Both the position numbers and the translations under genes were made by a program. This document shows positions 43,500 to 55,980 of a stretch of 64,000 nucleotides of DNA, one piece after another. Source of the DNA: Platycnemis pennipes (taxonomy: Eukaryota > Arthropoda > Insecta > Odonata > Platycnemididae). The DNA is taken from assembly GCA_933228895.1 (NCBI GenBank), contig OW121848.1, positions 159,790,688 to 159,854,687 of the forward strand, read 5' to 3'. Within the stretch, counting starts at the first letter, position 1. Every line of letters starts with the position of its first letter. The notes beneath the pieces are model-generated. The model saw only the letters and a list, made by a program, of their open reading frames with translations. It did not search any database and was not told the DNA's origin.

Positions 43500-45460
43500 T
43501 TACTTCTGAAGCCCCTGAGGCACGTGTTGGTCCATTGTGCCAGCCACCATTGATAGCCTGGCTGAAAGCCAGCAGGCTCCTTATGAGGATATCCCTAACT
43601 TTATTGGGTTTCAAAAAGTGTGAGCCAAGATATCTGCTCTGAGTCCTTATTATAGCAGGGCACTTGCAGAGAATCTGAGAGGTTGACTCATCCTATTCTT
43701 CACACCATCTACATCTGGCTGAATCAGTGATCTTCAGGAGAAGAAGATGCCTCATCACTTGATAGTGCCTGGTCATTAGTCCCACTATCATTCGTAACTG
43801 GCTCCTACTTAGTAGGAGCAGTCTTTTGGCAAGGCCAGGTCTAGGTCCCTCTATGTGTAGTTTAGCCTGCCTAATCTCTGTGTATTCCACCAGATCTCAG
43901 GGTGCTGAGCTAGTCCCCACATTCTGATCTCGGTTTTCCCCACTGATGGAGTGATAGGTACGAGTGGTTCTGTGCCAAATGCAATTCGGTTGGTTCCTGA
44001 TTTTGCACGTTCATCTGCCATTTCATTTCCAGCAATACCAGCATGACCTGGTACCCAGAAGAGTTCTATTTTGCTGCATCTGCCTATCGTATTGAGTGCA
44101 TTGCAATGCTCCAGCAGCAGCCATGGTTTGCACCATGGTGACATTAGAGCTTTCAAAAGAGCTTGACTATCAGTGCAGAAATGAATTGGTCTGTCATGTA
44201 GTCCCGCCTCTTTAACTTCATATGCGTGGTCAGAAGAGCATATACTTCATTCTGCTCTACCTTCTTCCCTGGAGCCATCTGTAAATCCCCCCTGCCACAC
44301 ACCCTCTCGGTGGCTTGCAGGGTATCACGTTGATGTAGATGTAAACCATATGTAGGCCCCTTGATGTAGTCCTTCCTTTCTCAGCCAACTGTTCCCTAGC
44401 CGGAAAGTGGATTTTGAAAGTAGGGGTGACTGGTTGAATGTAGCAATCATCGTGTCAGAGTCCATTTAAAAAATTAGGCTTTAATTCCTTAGCTCTATCC
44501 ATAACATTCTGTGGCCCGAAAAATTTCCTTTGTCACACCACTGTCCTAAGTTTTTAAGGCAATATGCTGATGCCCTTGCCTGAATTTCAGCCTCCACATA
44601 AAGAGTGAGGTTCAGGGGAGTATCAAACGCCAGAATTGGGGTCATCTTCTTTGCCCCTGAAATGACCATGCAGACCAGTCCCTGTTTAATGGTTTAACTT
44701 GTCCCTGGAAACGTTTTGCCGGGTCCTTGTCCACCAAACAAGCGAGCAGTACCAAAAAGTAGGTTTCACTACTGCCACGTATAACGAGTTCATGGCTTTC
44801 AGTTCGAGCCCCCAGGTTTTGTCTAGGGCTTTCCTACAAGACCATAAAGAGGCACAAGCTTACCTTACTTTTGCCTCTAGATGTTCTCCCCAGTTGAGCT
44901 TGGAGTCTATAAATACATGACAGAAGACTGTCCAACCACTAGGTTCCACGAGAGTGGAGATAAAACTCCACCCTGAGGACAGCCATGTGTCACGGACACC
45001 TGCATGGAGGTGTCCCTCAGAGTGACCTTTACGGTTCTGTGTTGCAGCATGTATCTGATCCAGTTGACTATATGGTCATCAATGCCATGTCTTCTTGCTA
45101 CAGTGCAGATTTGATTGTATGATGTATTGTTGAAGGCTCCCTCAATGTCAAGAAAGACCCCCATACATAGGGGGGTTCAGTCCTACATATAAGATTGTGG
45201 AGTGCAGTCTCAACAGATTTGCGCTTCTGGTATGCATGTTGGTATAGGTGTAAGGGATGGTCTTTTAAGGGCCCATCCCTTATGTACCTATCCACTATCT
45301 TTTCTAATACCTTCAAAAATAAGGACATTAGGCTGATTCCACGGAAAGAGTCAGTTCTACTGAAGTCTGTCTTCCCTGGTTTGGGAATGAAGGCAACTTA
45401 GTAGTCCTCTAGGCCTTTGGGACATATCCATAATAATAATAGGGTCATTACGTACCATTT
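43500..45460 (-). pseudogene. LINE with RNase H domain, internally deleted
   Basis: From 45330 down the minus strand: LEKIVDRYIRDGPL, QHAYQKRKSVETALHNLICR, then the RT block GVFLDIEGAFNNTSYNQICT and THGCPQGGVLSPLSWNLVV. The YADD block is missing. Below 44700 come GAKKMTPILAFDTPLNL and AYCLKNLGQW, then the RNase H part SKIELFWVPGHAGIAGNEMA then DERAKSG, and a Cys-type tail ending RCRWCEE. An RT plus RNase H order fits the I/R1/LOA-type clades and differs from the LINE at 1.5-5.9 kb. Confidence 0.8.
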
Positions 45461-45707
45461 CACCAGATTTATAAAAATTTTGTTGCTGCACCATTTCAGA
45501 AAAATTTCAAATTTAACACACTTACTACTATATGTCTGTAAGGCATAAAACCACACAGCGCTCTGTAAAAATGACACTTTCAGCGAGTATCGGTAATTAG
45601 AGTTACTCAGAAATTACAGGTTGTAGTAGAATGGTTTATATGCCATTTTAATGATCATAAATTGAGCTTTCATTTGACAAATTTGTGTTTACAAAACTTG
45701 TCAACTC

Positions 45708-45759
45708 TTTAATTGCTCACTTATAGGTATGCATACATTCCTATAAGTGAGCAATTAAA
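45708..45759. repeat. perfect 20-bp hairpin beside element B
   Basis: TTTAATTGCTCACTTATAGG (45708-45727) and its exact complement (45740-45759) around a 12-base loop. It ends 16 bases before the CCCCTGCT terminus of element B. Confidence 0.95.
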
Positions 45760-45787
45760 AAGTATGGTATACCTACCCCTGCTCACA

Positions 45788-46230
45788 GAATAGTTCACAA
45801 TGGTTGCAGAACCATTCTGAATAGTTCTGCTGTTTTTTTAATACATTTTTCTAAATATGTCAAATTATGAATAAATTGATTGGTGTCATATTAAAACTTT
45901 CATTATCATAGAAATTAACTTATATTTATTTAATTAACTATTCTCATTGATTGCAAAAGTAATGCTTTGCAATTTATGGTTCACAATGGCTGCAGAACCA
46001 TTCTGTATGGTTCTGCAATGCATTTTTCTAGATATGTCATATTATGAATAATTTGATGTGTCATATTAGAAGTTTTCATTGTATCATAGAAATTACTTAT
46101 ATTTAATCAACTATTTTCATTAATTGCAAAAGTAATGCTTTTGCAACCAAATGTACAGAATTGCAATGCTTTTGAAATGCATTTGCAATCTATGGTTCAC
46201 ATTGGTTGCAGAACCTTTCTGAATGGTTCT
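45788..46230. repeat. tandemly duplicated subterminal unit of element B
   Basis: Units beginning GTTCACAATGGTTGCAGAACC at about 45792, 45978 and 46194 (periods about 186 and 216 bp). Each has the same AT-rich core with TCATAGAAATTA. Element A has a single unit. Confidence 0.8.
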
Positions 46231-46578
46231 GCAATGTATAAACTTACGTATGAGATGTTAATGGCAGGCTCTAAAGTATTACTTGAGTGCAGCCAATAAG
46301 GAGTGCCATATGCATCACATGACATTAAGCCTGGTTACCAAAGAGAACATATCCAAGGATTAATAGCCAACAAATATATATTAAAGGCTTGTAGTAATGG
46401 CTCCTTGAATATAAATATGGTTTGATTGTTGTTGACATTTGAAATTTAATCATCAAACTAAGGCAAAGCTTAATTAAGTATTTAAAACAAAAAAAAGGTC
46501 GTTGCTAACACAAATAATTAATTACTCTTTATTGTTGGACTCAACAGAGTGTTCAGAACAATCAACATTGAATGAATA

Positions 46579-49421
46579 GGCAGGGGAGGGTGGGGCAAAG
46601 TGAAATGGTTAAGCTTTACCTGACAGTAAGTGCTAGCCAAACATGCTAAGAACCAGAAATTTTTGTTGTGTCAGATACTTAAGTTTGTCTGCTAATATAC
46701 TAAAATTTATAGAAGTCCGTATAATTATTCACAGTAACCTTTTTTTTCGATAGCTGCACTTTTCGATAGTTGCACTTGCATGTTTAGGGGGTACATAAAG
46801 TGAAATGGTATTGGGGCAAAGTGAAATTTGACTTCATTTGTAAAATAAGACGTCCATGTATTTCTTTCTAGAAATAAACACATTTATTTTTGATTGAACA
46901 TTTTAAAGAGGATGACAGTGCCACTGCCATTTTTAATTTCAGAGATTATACATGACATGGAAAAAATAAAACAGCCCTTCTTTAAAAAAAAAACAATTCA
47001 CACTTATTCAGATGATGTATAAATAGACATTACTTTCCTCTACCTACTGAAATTTAATTTTACCATGTCTTAACTTGATGACCTTCATTACTTGCCCAAT
47101 TTCCTCTTTTTCGTAAATAACACTTTCATCACTAATGTCTGGAAACACAAAAATATCCTTGTGCTGGTGGTACCCCCTCATAAACTGGAACTCATACTTA
47201 CAATGATTTTCTTACTTTTTTACTAGTGCCTCAAAGTTTTTGTACCCCTATCATTTTTGTACCTCAAAGTACCCCTATCATTTTTCATTTTTACAAGAAT
47301 GAAGTCATCAACTTAAATTTTTTTTTCTACGGTGAACATTTTACCCTCTACCAGTGAAGAGTCAGAGGAGTCACTATTATTGGAGACTGATCCTTCGCTT
47401 AGCATTCTGCTGTCCTCTTCACCTGAGGAGGATTCAGAACTACTCTTTCTGTTATTTGCCACATTCTTGTTTTACTTATCTCTCATGAGTCTCCTCCTTA
47501 TATTTTTCAGTGACTTATTTGGCACTTGATGTTTTTTTTCCAGCTTTTAAATCAGCCAACTAAGGGGGATTGGTAAGGATAACTGTTTTCCCTCTTTTAC
47601 GTTGCACTTTTCTTGGTCCAGCTTTTTGAATGGGCATTATGTTCTCAGAGGTCACAGGAACTGCAGTCTCCTCTTCTTCGTGGCATGTTTTTGACGTCGC
47701 AGAGCATTCTTCCGAGGGCTGATCCTGTGACGAAGAAACTTCTCTTTGTGAAGATCCAGGATCACCATTGAATTTTGAGTTTTCCCTATTGGTTGTCTCG
47801 GAAGGTTCATACATATCATCAAGGAATATATGAGGGTTAAAAGGACATATTCCTGAAACCACTAACAGCATTTTGTGTCGTTGCAGCCCTTTGATAAGCT
47901 TGACCAAATAAAATATGTACCTCACTGATTGTAACCACTTTTCCAGGGTTTCTTTAGCCAACATTTCACTGCCTGTTCATAATAATTATTAAGGGGAAAC
48001 ATTAAAGCACACATCAACAGGTTGTGTGCGATGTGAGGTATGAGGTGGAATCACTAAGATGTGCACATAGTTTTTTTTGCCATCTCAATGAGTTCAATGT
48101 TCTTAACATGAGTTGCATGTCCATCAAGGATGAGAAGAACTGGTTGGTCTTTTGTTGGCTTGGCATATCGCAGGAAGTGGTTGACCCAAATGGGGACAAA
48201 AATGTCAGACTTCATCCATCCTGATGGGTGACATTCATAAATTGCCTCAGGAGGAAGACCTACATCAAAGATGGGATTTCTTCTTACCCGTGGAAAAATT
48301 AAGAGAGAAGGAACCCACTGTCCAGCAGCATTGAAGCAAAGTTCAGCAGTAACCAATGATCCAAGTTCTGCTGACGCTAGTGTCCCAACTTGTTTTTTGC
48401 CTTTCAATGATAGAATTTTAGCTGGTTTATTGGGCACAGTTGACATCCCTGTTTCATCACAGTTTTAATCTGACTGGGTAAAAAACTTTATTTATACATA
48501 AGTTCTCCAAGTAGTTCAAAAAATTCCCCAACACTGCGTTTATTAAATGAAGCTGTACAAGCTGCAGAAGTGTTTTCTGGCCTTCTAAGGATATATCATT
48601 ATTTCTCTTCATAAACCCTGCTAACCAATCTCGTCTTGCCAGACAAGTCTCTTTGCAGAAATTGTTTTGAATTGAATTTCTCTCCACATATTGGTATGCC
48701 ACGGAGCGAAAATCATGAGTTGTGAGGCCAAACAGTTGTTATTCCATAACTAAAATATACTCTTTCAGCTGCTTTCTCTATTGAGAATACAGGTTTAAAT
48801 CTCCTAAGGGTCTTCAACACCTGCATCAGCATCCGATTTTACTCGTCAGTAAAGTGATGGTATAGGAACACCATACTTGTTGGCTGGAAAGATATTTTTT
48901 CCTCCCTTACTGCTACAACTGCAGCCTTCATTGAGACTTCAGACCAAGAATGCTGGTTAGACTTTCGCTTGTAATTCCTAACCATAGTGACATCTGAAAA
49001 ACACTGAAATGAAGACGTAGGCATCATTGAAGTTAAATCAATGCTTTAACAGGTTTTCCATAATAAAAATACACAACATCATGTCCTACATTCAAAGCAC
49101 CTTATAGTAAGATTGGAGTTTAAAATTGTTTTAAAATTATGCATATGGAATATATTCCCAGCTAGCATAACTCTTCATTTACACACCATTTATATCAACA
49201 TTATGTACCTACACTAAAAGATGTTATTAAAACTTTTTTAGCTTACATAAACATAAATTGCTACATATAGCCAACTACAGTTTTCCTAGGTGGACTAATA
49301 GGCCAGCTATATCTGTTGAATCAAAAGGTACCTATGTAATTGTTAGGGGCAAATTACGTAATTAGGGGTAATTACCTAATTAGTAGCAAAGTGAAAAAAT
49401 TCACTTTGCCCCACCATGCCC
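46579..49421 (-). mobile_element. pogo/Tigger-like element, TA flanked
   Basis: The ends GGCAGGGGAGGGTGGGGCAA (46579) and, inward from 49421, GGGCATGGTGGGGCAAAGTG are inverted repeats flanked by TA (46577-46578; 49422-49423). The 2.84-kb element carries one transposase gene on the minus strand. It is inserted within element B. Confidence 0.9.
47560..49010 (-). pseudogene. pogo/Tigger (DDE_1) transposase, frame-broken
   Basis: The N-terminus MVRNYKRKSNQHSWSEVSMK starts the psq/CENP-B-type helix-turn-helix. A middle segment reads RRDWLAGFMKRNNDISL. The DDE core shows all three acids: NCDETGMSTVPNKP, VLLILDGHATHVKN, and [13 protein letters not shown]. Between the second and third blocks a run of eight A (minus strand, about 48073-48080) shifts the frame; nine would keep it open. 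Other breaks occur near the helix-turn-helix. The C-terminal part (47964-47560) reads GICPFNPHIFLDD and ends in a basic tail. Typical Tigger length of about 480 residues when frames are followed. Confidence 0.85.
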
Positions 49422-49429
49422 TATTTTAG

Positions 49430-50324
49430 AGAAACTAATTTTTAAGTCATAAATGTGTCGGACAAGAATATAATTTTTACATCATAATATATTTTGTAAT
49501 CCTTTTTTTTTAGTGAAATCCATATTTTCCTCATTATCTATCATTAAAGAGCAGTTATTATGCTAAGATCAAAAGAGAAATATGTACCTTTTTGATAAAT
49601 TATCTGCACAATCCTAAATGGACTTCATATGTTAACCATCTTGTTGCCTATGTTTAGGGACACCGAAAAATGGTAAATAAAAATCATCAAAAGCGGTGTC
49701 TAAAATGACAAATGCGGTAAATAAAATCGTTTTAAAAAGGTGAAAGCTGTGTTTAATGTTGGGAAAAAGGAGTCTTAAAGGAAGGTTTTTTTTAAAATAT
49801 CATTAATAAAGACTTCATACCAATGTGAACAAACAGTTAATAGTATGTACATACATTTGAGATCCAATACAGAAGTTATGGCTACCCTATGCAACATAAA
49901 AAACACAGTAGGAAAAATTAAGTGAAAGGCAAATTAATGAGATAATGGTAATAACAATAACAGAGTGGAGTAGTGGACTGCAGGTAATGAAGTTCGATTC
50001 TTACACTGTTTAAAATTGTTCTTTCAACCATTGAATAAAAAACTTTATCATCCTTCATTTCCAACCTTTGTGTGTGGATACTGACTTTTTTGTACTTCTA
50101 TCGCTTCCACTAGATTTACAAATGCGTCACTCAAAAATACACTGTAAAGTTAACGTAATGACTCCATGATTTAATTCTGTAATATATATATTTTTTCCAA
50201 TCATTGCCTTTCGCCAGATTTAATTTTTTTTTTTTACTTATAATTTGGCATGAAATTTCTGATAATTTACTTTTTTTAACAGCCTACTAGTATTACCCTA
50301 GGAATACAGCACGGCTGTATTATT
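49430..50324. other. interior of element B, nothing recognised
   Basis: AT-rich, no supported feature. Confidence 0.4.
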
Positions 50325-50715
50325 AGGTAGTGTTAAGGATCGAACTCACGACTGGCAGTACACTAGCCCTCATTTTTAAAAACTACGCTCTCATAGGTTC
50401 ACGGGAATCTGGCGAATGTAGGCGACCCGCATGACATTCGGCTTAATTTTTTTTCTCGCACATCCGGGCCTATGGAGAAAAAGGTCAATACGAGTATTTT
50501 TTATTTTGTTTTCCTCGTTTGTGGTACGGAAAAAATATTCTTCTCATTCCGTGACCCGAGTTACTTAACCTCTCCTTGTTGGTATCTACCATACGTACAT
50601 TCCATTCGCGGGGCGCATCGATCACGAGGCCGCGAGTTGTTAAAATCTCCTTCCGGGTCTGAATTTTTACTGTCTCTGGATATGATTTCGGTAGCGAATG
50701 AAATGAAAGACCCGT
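50325..50715 (-). repeat. unclassified dispersed repeat, copy 1
   Basis: Shares, in order, with copies at 50827-51245 and 56722-57335: GGATCGAAC, GCAGTACACTAG, GGCGAATGTAGGC(G/T)ACCCGC, TATGGAGAAAAA-like, GTGACCCGAGTTAC, CCATACGTACATTCCATTC-like, and a GATCCGA-rich end. On the minus strand the GTTCGATCC string resembles a tRNA T-loop (box B), which would suit a SINE. Confidence 0.7.
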
Positions 50716-50826
50716 GGTTCTTTGGATCCGACCCGACCATCCTTAATTTATGAGTGGTTCATTTGTAAATCTAATTTAAACAACAAAGTCTAATAAAGTG
50801 AGTGTTCAGATGAAATGGTTTGAAAT

Positions 50827-51245
50827 TGAATATGATAACATTTTCGATGCAGTGACTGAAAGAAAAAATTAAACTGCGATTGGGATCGAACTTCGCACAG
50901 TACACTAGCTCTCGTTATATGCCTGATCCCGGCGAATGTAGGCTACCCGCATGGCATCCACGTATTTTTTTCCGCGATACCGGGGTAATGGGGGGAAAAA
51001 ATCATATTTCTTTGTTATGCTTCTAGTTACACGCGAACGTATTCATCTAATTACGTGACCTTAGTTACACATCCTCTTCTTGTCAATATCTACCGCACCT
51101 ACATTCCATTCACGGGACACTTCGACCGCTAAACCGCGAAAATTTAAAATCTACGATCCGGATCCGATTTTACTCTGTGTCTTTGGATCCGAATCCGGAA
51201 CCGAGAAAAATGAAAGATCCGATCCGGCCAACACTAAAGAAAATA
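50827..51245 (-). repeat. unclassified dispersed repeat, copy 2
   Basis: Begins with ATGATAACATTTTCGATGCA on the plus strand and follows the same block order as copy 1, about 110 bp downstream of it in the same orientation. Confidence 0.7.
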
Positions 51246-51595
51246 TTTCATGCAACAAAAATTCGGCATTGGCAAAATATCTCAAATTTCGTTAAAAAAA
51301 ATCGCGTTTCAAAGAAGACACGGTTAATTTCGCGATTAAAGCCTAAAGTCGCTTATTTCGTGAATCCTGTCGCAAAAAACGTTTCGCGAAAATGTCATGT
51401 CCCTACCTATGTGTCATTATTCTTTTTTTTATATAGTTCTGTGATTCCTGGAAGGAATTGCAGGAATAATAACTTATCAGGTTGCAGGTTATAATAACAT
51501 ATCAAGTAGTGACATTTTGAAATTTCAGGGAACCATTATTTGAACGTAATTGCAATGTTCCTGCAATGGATTGATGAATGTCATTTCAATGAAGT

Positions 51596-52041
51596 AGTTA
51601 TGTAGATTAAAGGATGAATTGTGGTCAAATTCAAAATACTTATGCTCTTTAATTGTCCCCATGACTTTTATAGAAATCTCCATCATAAAAATTTAAAATA
51701 TTTTGCATCCTCCTTAAGTCTCGAATGGGTTAATCACCATTCTTAGTCCCACTACTCAACAAAAGTCTCATCTTTGAGATACGATGGTATACCTACCATC
51801 AGATGCCTGGGTGACGATTCTTACCACGCATTTAGAATTAATAACAATATCGAGTTAAGGGCAGGTTGATTGATAGTGGCCTGCAAAGATTGTCTACGCA
51901 TCAGGGTGAGACGCTGTGGTGCATAAGTTTGGTGACAGCTTTCTCCGCTAGAACCATCGTCCTGTGTATTATAATCTTTGATCGTCAGAATGGGTGTATC
52001 ATCTTTCAGAGAGCTCATCCATGGCCTCCTTTAATACTGTA
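51596..52041. other. no gene seen
   Basis: Nothing supported; a short minus-strand ORF at 51821-52018 has no recognisable motif. Confidence 0.4.
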
Positions 52042-52045
52042 TTAA

Positions 52046-54287
52046 TACGTTGCGTATGGATGACGAGAATTCTCGCCATTTAGGCACATCATCGTAAAGT
52101 TTTAAATTGTGTTATTTATGTATATGGTGAATGTTTTTCCTTAGCCTTCTGTTATTTATTAAGAATAATCGTAGCATAATTTTCGATAACCCGAAGTATT
52201 TTTGCTAATTTTAACCATTTAACTATATTTAAATCTCAGTCCAGTGTTCAGTAATGGCTCGTAACTTCAATTTCATCAACTTGAATCTTATTATTCTTCT
52301 CTCTTCTTTTCGGAGGGTATATTTCTTTCACAGCTTCCTCAGTCACCCCACCTCCTTGCCCCATCGTTTACGAAATGCTTCTCCACATGGCCCTAGCTTA
52401 GCCATCGGGCAGGCACCGTATCTCTATCGCCGTGAGGACTATATCTGTATTGCCTCACCTTCAAGTTCCTCTCACAGCAGATGAAATACACTCTCAGCTC
52501 TGCTCCATCAACGTAAACATTCAGTATGAAAAGGATGAGGGGGCCAATCATGAATCGCTTATTGTTCTTTTATGGCTGTGGTTAGTTCCTTCTGTCGTGT
52601 GTCTTGAGCAGTTAGTTTCCTTGAGTCCCAGTGAATTGTGATTTTGGTGTTGGGATTGCCTTGCGAGAGGGTTTGTTCAAGCCATATTTTGAAATATTCA
52701 ATGCAATGGCATTGCATAGGAAAGACAGTGCTTTGCGTGAGGAAGAAATTTTGTTAGATCTGGGTAATTTATCATAGTTGCCATTACAGTATGATGAAGA
52801 GAGTTACGAGAGCAGAAGTGATTCCTATATTGTAGTGAAGACTAGAAATAAAAATCCACTCCTCTCTTGATAAGTGAAAGTGAATCTGATAAGAGTGCAA
52901 ATGAAGACAAGATATCACCAGGAATCTCTACTACATGGGAAAAAAATAGATTCTGAGAGGGATGTAGAGCAATTTTTGGGCCAACCTGGAGTAAAACATG
53001 TACCAGAAAATTCTACCAATGTCCTTGATGTAGTCTCACTGTGTGCTGCCGATGACTTGTTTGAAATGATGTGCATTCGGTCAAATCTGTTTTACCATCA
53101 AAACCAACATAAATACAAAGAATCACCAAAAACGGGAAAGTGGTCTGACATAACCATTACTGAAATGAAAAAAAATTCTTTGCTATTTTGATACTCATGG
53201 GGCAGGTAAGGAAAGATTCACTGAAGGAGTATTGGAGCACTGATCCTTTAATTGCAACGAACATATTTAGAGAATTACTCACGAGAAAGAGATTGGAACA
53301 GATTTGTAAAGCGAGACACTTCAGTAATAATGAGAAAATTCTGGATGGGATGAGCAGACTATACAAAATAAGACCCGTCTTGGAATACATCATCGAAAAT
53401 TTTCAAAATGTATATAAGCCAAAGCAGGAGCTATCTCTTGATGAAGTAATGATTCCATGGAGAGAAAGATTAAAAATGAAGACCTATAATCCAGAAATAA
53501 ATCGTAAAGTATAACTTACTAGTTTGCAAGGTTTGTGAAAATGATTCTGGCTACATTAGTCATTTAGAAATATATTCGGCCGAGGGAAAAAAATTAGAAC
53601 AAACCATACTTTCTCTTTTGAAGCCTCATCTCAATCTTTGGCAACACGTATATCAAGATAATTATTACAACTGCTCTCTGATAATAAAATTAGAGTTTGT
53701 GGAACCATCAGACCAAATAAGAGGGCTCCCTGCCACATTGAAGAGTGAGGCGAAAATATTGAAAAGACAGGGCACATTTTCTCCTAAAGGTGAAGAGTTA
53801 CTTGTGCTGTGGAAAGACAAAAGAGAGGTGAGGATGATTAGCACCCCAGCGCTAAGATGGGTAATACAAAGCTGAAAGATAGGATCACAGGACTTTCGAT
53901 CAAAAAACCTTACTGCATTTTGAAATACGATGAGTACTTATATGAAAGGCGTAGACAGGGCGGATATGTATTCATCGTATTATAAACTGTGAGAAAAACA
54001 ATGAAACGGTCGAAAAAAGTGTCCTGTGGCTAATAAACTGTTCTTTTTAACGCTTATAGAGTTTATAAAACACTAAACGAGGAGACGAGGTGTGTGTGCT
54101 CAACTTACGGTGTTCCACTCCACAAGGGATGTTTTATGGAGTATCACACATGAAATACTGAGACTTTCTGTGAGTATTATTTTCCAAATCCCATTTTAAA
54201 AAATTTCATTTTAAATAAGTTACAGCATTTTTGCTGATGCAATGCGTTTTCAAACAGTGAAGTTTAAAAATACGCCGGAACAGAGGG
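52046..54287 (+). mobile_element. piggyBac element 3
   Basis: Left TTAA at 52042-52045 followed by TACGTTGCGTATGGATGACG, and a subterminal palindrome CGAGAATTCTCG (52064-52075). The right end is best placed before TTAA at 54288-54291 (inward CCCTCTGTTCCGGCGTA). The two ends share only a weak inverted match. Transposase remnants fill the interior. Confidence 0.75.
52706..54150 (+). pseudogene. piggyBac element 3 transposase, frame-broken
   Basis: Begins MALHRKDSALREEEILLDLG, then an acidic segment (YDEESYESRSDSYIV). The core, over several frames, has KWSDITITEMKKF, LKEYWSTDPLIATNIFRELL, RPVLEYIIENFQNVYKP, the first Asp in LSLDEVMIPWRERL, the second in HVYQDNYYNCSL, and the third in KGVDRADMYSSYY. 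A Cys-rich end (CSTYGVPLHKGCFMEYH) is present near 54090-54150. At least three frameshifts and stops. It differs in sequence from piggyBac elements 1 and 2, so a separate family. Confidence 0.85.
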
Positions 54288-54702
54288 TTAAAAAAGGCGG
54301 GTAAATACCCCGGTACACAACCGTTTTAAAGGCCATGGGCCGTAAGGAGAAACTCCCCAAAGATCCAATTATTAAATAAAATGTTTGCAAAACTAGGGAT
54401 AAAGATGTAGCGTAGGCTACATGGTTAAAAGGTCCATGATTTACCTGGGTGGGAGGACGAAATGTAGGGTTTCTTATGCGTGCCCGTAGGGAAGTATTTC
54501 TCAAGGGAGCGGGTACGTGATTTCATTTGTTAAAAACACACGGTTGAAATTCAGAATTTAAAATCTGATCGAGGATTGGTGTAACCTCGTAGTGAGATTC
54601 AATGGTGTTTTGGCGGTTGAAATCGTGTGTTTCTATTTGATTTGTTTAGCTTTCGATTAGTTATTTTGTGTTCAAGTTCTGAGGAATTACAAGTCCGTTG
54701 AA

Positions 54703-55177
54703 ATGGATAACGTAGAAAATATGCCGGATGCAGATCTGAGTAAGGTTCCTCGAGAAATGAGATCGGCTGTGAATGCTCGCTACAAAATATTGAAATCAGC
54801 TGTTGCACGTAGGAATGGAAAAGAGTAAGTTTTCAGGCGTTGAGATATTTGACACCGGAGATTTTTGTTTTTTTAAATTGTATGTTATATAATCTAGTTG
54901 ATCTTAAGATTAGTATTAAATTTTTATTAATATATTCCGGGTTAATGATTTGGTTGCGAACTTAAGTTTTTACTCACCCTTTCAGCAAGGAATGGAGCTT
55001 AACAGATTTTGAAATCGGTAAGCCCTTAGGGAAAGGGAAGTTCGGAAGAGTCTATATGGCGAGGGAAAAAGAAACGCATTTCGTTGTGGCCCTGAAACTT
55101 CTCTTCAAGTCTCAGTTGATGAAAGGCGAAATAGAGCACCAATTAGTTCGCGAGATTGAAATTCAATCTCACCTCAG
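54703..55177 (+). CDS. Aurora-family serine/threonine kinase, first two coding exons
   Basis: Exon one 54703-54824 ([20 protein letters not shown] onward) ends at GTAAGT. Exon two 54986-55177 follows CCTTTCAG and ends at GTAATG; the phases match (2, then 2). Exon two encodes the kinase N-lobe start: [20 protein letters not shown], with the glycine loop GKGKFG, the ATP-binding Lys in VALKLLFKS, and the helix C Glu in [10 protein letters not shown]. The run [16 protein letters not shown] and [16 protein letters not shown] is diagnostic for Aurora kinases. The about 40-residue N-terminal extension is short, as in Aurora B/IAL, but I would not choose A or B. No further exon is found to the window end, so the second intron exceeds 8.8 kb or the gene is broken. 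Confidence 0.9.
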
Positions 55178-55980
55178 GTAATGTGTTAATAGATTATCTT
55201 TCTCCTTTTAAAAATGGGGTTTACATAAATTTCAAATATGCGGAACACCTTGTTTATTCACGACGAGGAATGGTAAACTTTCGTGGTTGTTGGTCTGTTT
55301 AAAAGAAAAGATGTTTCAGTGAGCATTTGTGCTCTCTTTCTAATTCTTCCCTCCTTTGTGGTTATGTAATTAATACTGGCAGGAGGAATTAATGGGTTGA
55401 AAGCCCTGCCTGATAGTTGTGAGGTTCTGTGGAGCTGAAAATTGCTGAGAGAGCTGAGTGCGGACACAGGTGTTATGGAATATGAGAAATGAATGCAATG
55501 AATTAAGACTATTTAAATGAATTTCAATTATGATGTGACTCTTGAAAACCCGACTGCTAAACTAAGCACTAATAACCTAATTGCAGTAATATTTACTATA
55601 GATATATAACAATTGTGGGCCCTATTTTCAGTCAATTTGTTCTCTCCATGCAGGAAAATAGTTGAAAGCTACATCGAGCTAAAAACGTCACTAATATTAT
55701 GATATTCTACATTGTATCCGAGTAGAATCCATTGAGAACTTAGGTGGCTGTTTCCGAGTTTAGTCTGCTTCTGCGTGCTGGGAACTGAGAATACACCATT
55801 GATGCTAGTATTCTGATGTCCTATGGCGTTTTAAACGTTGCATAGGTTATTTTCAGGGTTAACCAATTCAAAAGGCCCTCCATAGATGTTCTAATGACAG
55901 CACTACAGTATTATCGATTCCTTCTAAATTATATAGACCAAGATATTTGATGCCCTTAATAATAGTTAATTCTCCACTCT
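55178..55980. other. Aurora intron 2, nothing recognised
   Basis: No gene or repeat supported. Confidence 0.4.

Larger units (their letters stand above)
45776..51595 (+). mobile_element. element B: inverted, gutted copy of the DUF4806-type element
   Basis: The left end CCCCTGCTCACAGAA (45776 onward) and the following TTGCAGAACCATTC motifs are the inverted counterpart of the right end of element A. A further 46290-46360 block matches element A near 16330-16410 (GGTTACCAAAGA). At the other side, 51495-51595 is an inverted match to 13070-13165, including TTCAAATAATGGTTCCCTGA (as complement). The DUF4806-like gene is absent. The interior instead holds a pogo/Tigger element and two unclassified repeats. 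The last about 40 bases of the right terminus are missing or diverged. Confidence 0.6.

Noticed and set aside
52254..52641. ORFs between the left end of piggyBac element 3 and its transposase start
   Set aside because: They precede the recognisable N-terminus (MALHRKDSALREEE) and look like untranslated leader.
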